Shown here piece after piece: positions 33,033 through 41,883 of a stretch of DNA of 64,000 bases. The notes beneath the pieces were generated by a model that saw nothing but the letters and a program-made list of their open reading frames with translations, made no database searches and was not told where the DNA came from. Source of the DNA: Ariolimax columbianus (taxonomy: Eukaryota; Mollusca; Gastropoda; Stylommatophora; Arionidae); assembly GCA_036924085.1 (NCBI GenBank), contig JAVGWX010000002.1:49551416-49615415 (forward strand). Direction: 5' to 3'. The translations under genes were made by a program, and so were the position numbers. Position 1 is the stretch's first letter. Each line of letters opens with the position of its first letter.

Positions 33033-34080
33033 CCTCCCCGAAGTCCCGTCCTGACTGTTTCAATGTGTATATTCAAGATGTTTTATATATATCTATCAAT
33101 GAGCAGAGCAGGGCCACCACATTAAATTGGTTTCTTTTGAACTACCTTTACGCTTTGTTTCATTGCTGGCTGCCAGGAGGTTTATGGGCTGACGGAATTA
33201 AGGCAGCTTGCCCTTGCAGTTACAAAAGAATGTGATGGCTATTTTTTTTTTTTTTACATTTGAACACGTCCTCCAGACTAATTGGGCCAAATAGAAAAAA
33301 TAAGCATACAGTCTGGGTCTCATTTATCATGCCCATGGAAGATAGAAATTGCTGCATTAACTGCCACTGCATGAACACATAAAGTACTTTGGTGCAAGCT
33401 CTCTGTCGGGAGACCAACATGCAGTGATGGTCTGATGCTTCATAAGAAGCACAAATGGAGACAAGAAGTAGAATGTGATTGTTGGTGCACTGTGCTTATA
33501 CTCCACCACAACATCTTAGTATTTGTGCACAATAGGTTTTTCTCACCTAACTGGTCTACCTACCTATCTACCCTCCTCTCCTTACATTAACCACTCATCT
33601 AAGCTTTAACAAGTCTAGAGGAAAACTCACCCAGTAATTCTTGTACAATAAATAAACAATCTGTATAAATTAAGGCTTCTCAACCATTGTTCTCCCGAGA
33701 GATCATGATTTAATTAAATAAAATTTGTTTTAAAGATAGAAAAAAAAAATGCTCCTAGTTGTGGACAGAGACCGAGCAGCACTGTACATCAAATAGGCTA
33801 TAATTTATGATTAATTTATTCCTCATATTTGCAATTTAAAAATTCCTCATATTTGCACTGGACCTGTGACATTTTTTCTTTCTTTCTGCAATGAATTTTC
33901 CCAACATACTCTACTGCATAGCTATAATACTTCAACAAAATGGATAAGTCAGATATCAGACCTGTGATTAAATTCTTGATGTTACAAGAAAAGACACGTA
34001 CAGAAATACACATATATTTTGTACTTTATATTAAGGTTTCCCAAGTGGTACAGGGTTATATTGAAAAAACAGGACTATCG
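33033..34080. other. No recognisable feature
   Basis: AT-rich. Antisense frames at 33220-33420 and 33816-34013 carry no known motif. Confidence 0.4.
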
Positions 34081-34098
34081 ACCTAATCATGTAAATGA

Positions 34099-34352
34099 AG
34101 GGGACGTCGTGGCCTAGTGGTTAAGTGACATGGCTCACAATCCGAAGGTGCTGGGTTCGATCCCCATCACAGCACCGGCCGTTACCCCGGGGAAGCAAAC
34201 CCTTAGAAAATGCAGGAGGAAGCAGACCCTTACATAAAATGCATGCTGAAGTCGGATGCACTGAGCCGACAGGCGCAAAATAAAAACTACAGTGCAACGC
34301 ACACCACCTTGGGGATTAGAGACAATAAGGCGAACACAAAAACAAAACAAAA
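34099..34352 (+). mobile_element. tRNA-derived SINE, family B (254 bp, with TSD)
   Basis: A-box TGGCCTAGTGG and B-box GGTTCGATCCC are near-consensus. The body carries CCGGCCGTTACCCCGGGGAA and TGCTGAAGTCGGATGCACTG, and the tail is rich in AAAAC. A perfect 10-bp duplication ATGTAAATGA flanks it at 34089-34098 and 34353-34362. Confidence 0.93.
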
Positions 34353-34365
34353 ATGTAAATGATTT

Positions 34366-34797
34366 TATAGAGTTGAACAAAGGACAAGCAACCTCCTCTT
34401 GTAGTAAATGGTGACTTCTTCTTATTCTTCTGCGTTTGCTCTCAATCTCCTGCTACCAAGTCCTGAACAAGGCTTTGCAAGTAGCAGGATGTAGTCCAGA
34501 GAACGGAATGGGCTGTGTCGCTAGTGTACAGCTTGACTGTGATATTTGCACCTTTTGGTCCGACACATCCGTCTTCGGCAGTAAATGGTGACTAAATAGG
34601 GTTGTACAAAGGACTAGCAACCTCATCATGTTGTAAATGGTGACTAAACAGGGTTGCACAAGGGACTAAGAGCCTCATCAAGTCACAAATAGTGACTAAA
34701 CAGGGTTGCCCATGGGGCTAGCAACCTCATCAAGTCACAAATGGTGACTTAACAGGGTTGCACATGGGAATATGAACCTAATCATGTAACATGTTTG
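34366..34797. repeat. 52-bp tandem repeat, interrupted by a SINE
   Basis: Unit GTGACTAAACAGGGTTGCAC, AAGGGACTAGCAACCTCATC, AAGTCACAAATG. About five copies, one split by the family C SINE at 34417-34579. Related single units appear near 40255-40280 and 44715-44745. Confidence 0.85.
34417..34579 (-). mobile_element. SINE family C, 5'-truncated, with 14-bp TSD
   Basis: Minus-strand 3' half of the family seen complete at 54127 and 56226: CGGATGTGTCGGACC, AAAGGTGCAAATATCACAGT, GAGATTGAGAGCAAACGCAG and a GAA-rich tail. Flanked by AGTAAATGGTGACT at 34403-34416 and 34580-34593. Confidence 0.9.
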
Positions 34798-34799
34798 CC

Positions 34800-35235
34800 A
34801 TTTAAACCATCACTTTAAATGTTTTGATACAGTCTTCATGGACCAGCTGTAGTTGTGCTATATTTCCTCTGAAGCACAAATGTGAATCCTCAGTGATCAC
34901 ATTAGTATATGGGGTGCCACAAAGATTAAAATAATTCCTTCTGCCCTTGACACTAAATGTTGAAAACCACAAGAAATAAACTTCCAATCAATGATGGGGG
35001 GTCAGAGTTCATGCAAGGTTCGAATCTCTGTCAGTAGATCCTTTCAGAAGTATAAATTACTTTCTTAAATCATGCATGAAAGGAGTACTTACTCAAGTCC
35101 TGAACTCCAGCCTATCCCTGACCAATGAGTGTCTTAGACACCCCGATACTGCTGGGACTGTAGCAGATTTAGGTCAACAGATTACTCATATTGATCAGCG
35201 AGACCAAGGGTTCTTAACTTGTGTTGTGCTTTGGA
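34800..35235. other. No recognisable feature
   Basis: An antisense frame at 34802-34987 is unrecognised. Confidence 0.4.
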
Positions 35236-35239
35236 CCCC

Positions 35240-35745
35240 TTTGGTAATCTGATGAGATCTAATGACTCATTTGGTAATCTGATGAGATCTAATGACTCAT
35301 TTGGTAATCTGATGAGGTCTAATGACCTCTTTGGTAATCTGATGAGATCTAATGACCCCTTAGGTTAATCTGATGAGGTCTAATGACCCCTTAGGTTAAT
35401 CTGATGAGGTCTAATGACCCCTTAGGTTAATCTGATGAGGTCTAATGACCCCTTAGGTAATCTGATGAGGTCTAATGACCCCTTAGGTTAATCTGATGAG
35501 ATCTAATGACTCATTTGGTAATTTGATGAGGTCTAATGACCTCTTTGGTAATCTGATGAGATCTAATGACCCCTTTGGTAATCTGATGAGATCTAATGAC
35601 CCCTTTGGTAATCTGATGAGATCTAAAGACCCCTTTGGTAATCTGATGAGGTATAATGACTCATTTGGTAATCTGATGAGGTCTAATGACCCCTTTGATT
35701 ATTTGGTGAGGTCTAATGATCTCTTTGGTAATCTGATGATTACAG
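35240..35745. repeat. 30-bp minisatellite, about 17 copies
   Basis: Unit AATCTGATGAGATCTAATGA plus CCCCTTTGGT, with A/G and AGG variants. The frame at 35496-35837 is an artefact of the 30-bp (ten-codon) period. Confidence 0.95.
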
Positions 35746-37745
35746 CCACTGCACTAATTTATAGAGCCAGTAGTGGATCCATAACCTGTGCCTACCAAAA
35801 GCTACGTTGTAAGTTGTCTCTTGTCCACCCCATATGAAGTATAAGGCCACCACTGTCCAGCTGGCCCTGTTCATGAGATTGCGACAAAGCATTTTGTATG
35901 CGCTGGCATTCGTAGGTTTTCTTTAGCAGTTTGTTTTCAAGATGGCTAGGAAGAGAACTGATCACCTCCACCTCAGAAAAAAGCGAAAACCTTGTACAAT
36001 AAAGTCTCAAACACTTTATCCCTGATTGCAGCACCTGCTTTGGGACAACCTTTACCATTTTTTTCCTAAGGTTGCTCTTTCCATTTTTCTTACATGATTA
36101 GTCAAATATATTACAAGCACAGTAATGCAATATATGAGCAAGTGTCGTTTAGAAAACTCATGAATAGGTAGATCAATACTAACACAGCTGAACTTCTAGT
36201 CAAGCTGTCTCGACAATGAAATAAGCTGTAATATTGTATGGTATATTGATTGATCTGCACAAATTTGTAGTAGTGTAAACAATCTCATTTTGACTATCAA
36301 ATCAGTTGACAGTATCTCCACTTCAACAATGTACAAATGCATATTTAAGATGAAAGGCCATATCTAACCTACTTGATACAAACATACACAAACTTCAAAC
36401 ATTTGAAACTGTCATGATTTATTGTTACTGATGATTAAAAAAAACTGAAAACTAAACTTAGAATGAAACAAGATGACAATATCTTTACTACAAGGTTGCG
36501 GTGACACCTGATATTTTATTAACAGTGTTGTATTCGTGCACACTGTATACCCCATTGTGTATATCCCCCCTCTGTTTCAAGGGACACAAACAAATTTAAT
36601 ATTGTTCCGTGTCATTTCAAGTTAAGGAACAGCTGTTCTCGTCACTTGATGAATAAATATTCAGATCCATTTTTAGTTAGTTTCACACTACTCAGTATCT
36701 CAGTTTTACAAAATTAAGTATTGATGTACGCAGTTCAAAATTATAAGAACTATGTGCAGGTACGATTGATCGGCTCTAGCACTAAATTTTGAACAAACCG
36801 TAACGCAAAGTCTGTGTAAATTCGCTTTTCACAATATCGATGGTGATTAATTCCATTGGCGATAAATTTAATTGTATTTATTATGCTTATAATTATTATA
36901 TAGACTTTCAATTGTTGTAAACAAAATAGAGTAATAAATATATTACTTCTATCAAATAGCCTGCAATGCTGATGTCTATCGGGCATGGATAACACGCAAT
37001 TACAACAGGCATTTTATTTTATTAAAAATGGTTAAACCATTATAGCATCGAGAAAAATGCAGTATAATGAATCCTGTGAAAATACATTTGATTTTCAATA
37101 AAATAGGAAATGGTTTGGCCATATAACAAGCCTACCATTACACAGCACACCCCCCCCCCCCCCCCCCCCAAACAAGCAATGCCATTTACATACAATGAAT
37201 TCAAAGCCAAAGGCAGACCATGACAGATCTGAGGAAATATCTGAGACAGTGAATGCTACTGTGCATGAGGCACACAGACAAGCTCGTTTCAGAGATCTGT
37301 TCATAACCTGACGCTGAAAAGCATTACAGGATTAGCGAATAAGAAAGAGGGAAATGTATGTGACATTATGGTGTGCAACATGAATGGACCATCACTGATA
37401 GAATTTGATTCTGTCAGGGCAGTAGACCTGTGGTAGTTCAGCAGCAAATCAATGAGACATTCTAGTGGCCATTACATAAAAGATGTGCAATAAATTATGG
37501 CATTTTGTAACACTCCACCATATCCACATGTGTCCACCTTGGACTGAGCCCGTACCCTTCTGGACATCCACTCCACATGGCCTTAATCAAACATTCAAGC
37601 TTAAATGTTATTGTCCCCTATCTATGCTTAAAGACTTTGTTTAGTTCTATTCAATACATCATTTGTATACACATAAGTTAATATAATTATATATGAAACA
37701 CAAATGACTAAATAGTGTACATTACAGACAGTGTTGAGTACAATT
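35746..37745. other. Mostly unique AT-rich sequence, nothing recognised
   Basis: The antisense frame 35792-36058 is the longest here and lacks a family match. The rest shows no coding, RNA or mobile signature apart from a C tract at 37150. Confidence 0.4.
37150..37169. repeat. (C)20 homopolymer
   Basis: Twenty consecutive C on the plus strand. Confidence 0.98.
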
Positions 37746-37984
37746 GAGACGATCGGATACCGTCGTAGTTCTGACCATAAACGATGCCGATTAGCGATCC
37801 GCAGGAGTTGCTACGATGACTCTGCAGGCAGCCTCCGGGAAACCAAAGTGTTTGGGTTCCGGGGGAAGTATGGTTGCAAAGCTGAAACTTAAAGGAATTG
37901 ATGGAAGGGCACCACCAGGAGCAGGCTTAATTTGACTCAACACGCCAAAACTGTAAAATGACTGACAGACTGAGAGCACTTTCG
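37746..37984 (+). pseudogene. 18S rRNA internal fragment (rRNA pseudogene, module 1)
   Basis: Contains hallmark eukaryotic 18S segments in order: GATACCGTCGTAGTTC, ACCATAAACGATGCCG, GGGAAACCAAAGTGTTTGGG, TTCCGGGGGAAGTATGGTTG, GAAACTTAAAGGAATTGATG, CTTAATTTGACTCAACACG and finally ACTGACAGACTGAGAGC (18S: ATTGACAGATTGAGAGC). Several universally conserved positions differ and a segment after CACCAGGAG is lost. It breaks directly into 28S sequence. Confidence 0.9.
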
Positions 37985-38115
37985 TTGGGTCTAAAGGGAA
38001 TGGGTGCTGGAATTAGACCCACGAAAGACAGGTCAGTTTTACCCTCTTAATGAAAGGGCGTTGCTAAGGTAATCTTGCTCAACCCTAGAGGAATCGCAGG
38101 TTTCAGACACTTGGT
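37985..38115 (+). pseudogene. 28S rRNA fragment (module 1)
   Basis: AAAGACAGGTCAGTTTTACC, GTTGCTAAGGTAATC, GAGAGGAATCGCAGG and TTTCAGACACTTGGT follow 28S domain VI order around the sarcin-ricin loop. The loop itself is altered (conserved AGTACGAGAGGAAC here CCCTAGAGGAATC). Confidence 0.9.
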
Positions 38116-38150
38116 CATTGACTGACTAAAAAGCCCTCTATTGATTCATT
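38116..38150 (+). pseudogene. Second short 18S rRNA segment
   Basis: CATTGACTGACTAAAAAGCC then CTATTGATTCATTGGG corresponds to 18S ATTGACAGATTGAGAGCTC then TTTCTTGATTC.GTGGG, the same place where module 1 ends. So the 18S-28S junction is present twice. Confidence 0.75.
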
Positions 38151-38640
38151 GGGTCTAATAGGGAACAGGTGCTGGTATTAGACCCTCGGAAGACAGGTCA
38201 GTTTTACCCTACTAATGACGGGGCGTTGCTACGGTAATCCTGCTTAATTCGAGAGGAATCGCAGGTCGCAGACATTTGGTCCACATGCTTGGCTGATAAG
38301 CCAATGGTGCGAGGCTACCATCTGAGGGATTATGGCCAAACGCCTCTAAGCCGGAATCCTGCCCTAAATCCCAGCACCACTGCGATGGGAGGCTACGATA
38401 TGGTTGGGACCTGGGGCTCGCGTCTCAGCCCGACGCGGTCGAGCCACAGAAAGAGGTCTCTGCCGTCCGCCGATCAAAGCGGGCGGGAAGCTGCTCGATA
38501 TTCACCCCATACGGCGATGAGGTGTGAAACCACTAGTAGAAGACTTAGTTCTCGGTCAGGGTGTCGTAAGCAGTAGAGCAGCCACCTAGCTGCAAACTGT
38601 TGAGACTCAACCCTTGATCATGAAATATGTTCGCACACCA
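38151..38640 (+). pseudogene. 28S rRNA 3'-end fragment (module 2)
   Basis: Collinear with the 28S 3' end: TCTAATAGGGAACAGGTGCT, AGACAGGTCAGTTTTACCCT, GTTGCTACGGTAATCCTGCT, GCAGACATTTGGTCC, TGCTTGGCTGATAAGCCAAT, GCGAGGCTACCATCTGAGGG, CGCCTCTAAGCCGGAATCC, and near the end GTCGTAAGCAGTAGAGCAG. The variable expansion before the end is AT/GC-mixed. Diverged at conserved sites, so not a working rRNA. Ends near the natural 28S 3' terminus; no 18S/5.8S/28S operon flanks it. Confidence 0.92.
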
Positions 38641-39335
38641 CGCGAACAACATCTCCGTGCCATGGCCAGGCTTGTGCCCTGGTTAAATGCACTCTTGCCT
38701 CGCTCTTTACCTCTGTCTGCTATCAGTCATCCCAATGGATGCAGAAGAGATGCAGGCCAGCGGACATTGCACCTCTGCCCTATTGTGACAACCTCCCAGG
38801 TGGCGGGGAATGCTAGGTGTTCCATCACTGCAGATGAGCCGAGAAAATAAAGGAAGCAAAGAGATACCCCACTCACATGCATATGCTACGTTTCTGGCAG
38901 GACGTGACGATCCTGAGACACAGACACACTGGACTGCCTCTCTTCCGGGATAGTACAAACTAGTACATAGTCCATCATATCATATCATTGCCACACCCTA
39001 TAGACACGAGTGGGGAAGACTCGATAGTCCTGCAAGACAACTTCCCTAAGAGAGACAACTCTGACCAAAAACAACTGCTGCCTTGCAGATAAGCTGGGGA
39101 CAGCCAAAGTGATAATGAAATGACAACAACCATGTGACATATTTCCACGGTTCAGAGTTTGGTGCCAATTAGTTCTGTTTGCTGACAGTACCACTTTTAG
39201 TGTAGTTAGGAAATGTACACACAGCCAATAATGACATGCCTTACCAACATGCCCAAGACACATCACTCATATGCTGAGTGATGCCCCTGCAAACTCTTGG
39301 GGTTACGAGAAAGAAAAGACAAGAAGTAGAAGAAA
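38641..39335. other. No recognisable feature
   Basis: A plus frame 38614-38850 and a minus frame 38985-39266 are unrecognised. Any relation to rDNA spacer could not be judged. Confidence 0.4.
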
Positions 39336-39400
39336 CTGGCTGTATACTCTGCAGAGTCTTCTAAACCACTATAATGATGTTAAATTAAGTTTAATAACAC
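39336..39400 (+). pseudogene. CR1/Rex1-like LINE 3' terminal remnant
   Basis: Contains CTGTATACTCTGCAGAGTCT TCTAAACCACTATAATGATG, the terminal word of the elements at 57290 and 10215. Confidence 0.65.
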
Positions 39401-39429
39401 TGGGATATAGTGAACTATGTTTCAACAGT

Positions 39430-39900
39430 TTTTATATCTGGACTTCACCAATGACCTGAATCTTGTGTCCAATGACCACAGACAAATTGAGAGGAATTTA
39501 AATATGACTGATATACAATGAAAAGCAGTGGTTCTATGCACATACCAAAACAAAACTAAGATGATACTGAAAGCAGATAGTTATTCGGATTTTGCTTTGA
39601 AATAATTTTGTACAGGATGCAATGTCGTTCACCTATCTAGGAAGCAATGTCGGCAGGTTCGGTGGTATTGAAAGATTTCAAGAATTTCATTTCATTAAGG
39701 TCTTTATAACAGTGATCTAGAGTGATTGATTCTAATATCAAATTGAAGATTTTCAACTCTAATAAGTCTGTGCTATAAGGCTCTAAGAAAGAAGGACATA
39801 CTTTTATAAAAGGTTGACTGCGCCAGATTGAACACCTGAGATGGCTTGATAGGGTCATTAATACTGATCTATCAACCAGAACATGGCAACAGTAGGTCAC
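39430..39900 (+). pseudogene. LINE RT fragment around the FADD block
   Basis: Mixed frames give FTNDLNLVSNDHRQIERNLN (family FADDLNLVS), CTYQNKTKMILKA, then DAMSFTYLGSNVG. It represents the end of the RT palm of an APE-type LINE; the catalytic FADD reads FTND. Stops and frameshifts beyond 39670 leave only IEHLRWLDRVINTD recognisable. Confidence 0.65.
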
Positions 39901-40889
39901 TGATGGTACTTGATACGTTCACACGTAAAAGCATCCTCCTGATAGAATTGCAGGACGAGTCTCTGTTTTGGGTTTCCCACAACAACAGAATGAGTGGCAG
40001 GTCATGGAATATGTGAAAGAGAGAGCTCAAATAGTACATTAAGAAAACAGGAAAGTCGTGGGATGAACTAACACTGTGACTTGGAGATACACAGTTTGGC
40101 AGTTGTTTATTGAAGCACTATGCATCTTTGGGAGTAGAAAGGTTACTGATTGACAATGAAATAAGTTAACAGTATTTTTACTACATTCACTAAAGTGGTA
40201 CCCAGGGAGGAAAGAATAGGTCCACTTTAACCTGTCGTAAGAATTACTAAAAAGATTTAAAATAGGACTAGCAACCGCATCAAGTAACAAAATTTGCTAC
40301 ATCAACAACCATTGCATAAGCACTTTGAACAGCTCTGATATAGGCTTCTTGTTAGGTGACCAGCAAGAGCAGACTTTACAACATCAAGTCATATAACATA
40401 CTTGATTAAGATTAGTTTAAGAGAATTTGAAACATATGACACAGCAAAGTCATATTACTGTTGTTATAAAATGCAACCAATGCAAACCTAAATGATGTTT
40501 ATATAAGTTGAAAGAATTTTTGTTGAGTAGCAGATGGTCAAGGGGTTTGGATGTCTTGTCTTCTGACCACAGGGACTTGTTAAAAACCGCAGTACAACAT
40601 GGAAATAAAAACCTAGTTTGTACTCTTCATATGATGGCTTCTCATCCCTAACAATAGAATTCTCCAGGTGAGCCCCCATATTGGGAGTAAATGTTGTAAT
40701 GATAGCATTGTTTAGGAATCTTTACTACTAGAACAGTTGGGGAACTGAGATGCCAGCCTGGTGAGGTACAACATACTGACCAGGACGTCGTGTCAGGCAT
40801 GATATATTGACCAAGACTACTATCTCTCTGCCATGTAGTGTTCCCTGGAAACAGGTTGTTTTCAAGGCAGTCTGACCGACGAGATGTGG
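39901..40889. other. Mostly unrecognised; one 52-bp-repeat-like unit
   Basis: Around 40255-40280 ATAGGACTAGCAACCGCATC AAGTAACAAA resembles the 52-bp unit at 34.4-34.8 kb. Preceding TGGTACCCAGGGAGGAAAGA resembles minus-to-plus context near 44650. Otherwise nothing recognised. Confidence 0.4.
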
Positions 40890-41056
40890 ATCGACGTGAT
40901 CCCTGTAGTAGTAAGGTTCACACAGATGAAGCGAAGCATAGCACAACCACAGTCCACCTTCATCAGCATGCTTGCTCTGGATGTGAGGAAAGCTACTACA
41001 ACCTGCTACTTAATGCCCTTTTCAGGGCACACAGAAGAGTAAACTTACTTTTTATG
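40890..41056 (+). repeat. Dispersed repeat pair with 28489-28655
   Basis: CGTGATCCCTGTAGTAGTAA, CACAGATGAAGCGAAGCATA, TCCACCTTCATCAGCATGCT and CTACTACAACCTGC are shared with the 28.5-kb copy. Confidence 0.65.
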
Positions 41057-41268
41057 AGCATTAAATAACAACTAGAACAGGTCAAGAGTTCCTATCTTGG
41101 AAACATAATAACTGGGGATGGAAGTTGTGAGATAGAAATTAGGACAAGAATAGAACTGTCCAAGCATTAAATAACAACTAGAACAGGTCAAGAGTTCCTA
41201 TCTTGGAAACATAATAACAGGAGATGGAAGTTGTGAGATAGAAATTAGGACAAGAATAGAACTGTCCA
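41057..41268. repeat. 106-bp direct duplication
   Basis: 41057-41162 and 41163-41268 are the same sequence (AGCATTAAATAACAACTAGA ... AGAACTGTCCA) apart from one or two bases (AACTGGGGATGG against AACAGGAGATGG). It duplicates the start of a LINE coding fragment. Confidence 0.95.
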
Positions 41269-41560
41269 AAGCTGTTTTTATCAACAAATTGAAAATGGAA
41301 GTAAACAAATGTCATGCATACTCATCATTACTGTATGGTGTAGAAATATGACAATCTTCATACATTTGGAGAGAAGAGTTGAGACCTTTGTAATGTGGAT
41401 ATACAAAAAAATGGGACACAGCTTGTGGAAGGAAAACAAAACATATAATGAGGTCTTGAAGAAATTAGGGATAAAAAGAGAATTGTACGAAATTAATCAA
41501 ATAATAATGGAAATTCGTAAACTATGTATTCAAGCATTTGTGTCCTCTAATATATTCTTG
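41060..41560 (+). pseudogene. RTE-type LINE RT C-terminal fragment
   Basis: Plus strand: VKSSYLGNIITGDGSCEIEI (family FKYLG..IT.DG.C..EI), RTRIELSKAVFINKLKMEVN-like words, SSLLYGVEI, LEKRVETFVMWIYKKMG and NKTYNEVLKKLGIKRELYE (family N.EVL...G..REL). This is the connection segment of RTE-type ORF2. Its 5' end carries the 106-bp duplication. Confidence 0.75.
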
Positions 41561-41871
41561 TGTGCGGAGTTCTGTCTTACATTTCACTCCACATGTTCTC
41601 TTTACCCCCCTACGTAGCGGTGCTTTAAAATAACAACGGGTAAGGGTATGCTGACTGTGTGCTCTATTCGTGTCTAACTTTTATTACTTCTTGCTCCTCT
41701 AGGGTTTATATGGTTTTTCTCTCAGTTGCACATTACCAATAAATAAACTCAATCTGATTGAGATAAGATTGATCTTGACCTTGCTTCCCTCAGATTCCAG
41801 AAATGGACTAGTCTTCATGACAATGCTGTTTCCAGAAGCTACATTCTCTTAGTACTGCATCTTCAAAGTTC
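41561..41871. other. No recognisable feature
   Basis: Unrecognised sequence between two LINE insertions. Confidence 0.35.
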
Positions 41872-41883
41872 ACAAGCCATTTC

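Noticed and set aside
35792..36058. 88-residue minus-strand frame as a host exon
   Set aside because: No family resemblance and no convincing splice sites; kept only as unrecognised sequence.
38289..38576. 95-residue plus-strand frame
   Set aside because: Lies wholly within the 28S rRNA-derived sequence.
37746..38640. Functional rDNA unit
   Set aside because: Only fragments are present, in chimeric order, with changes at universally conserved sites.
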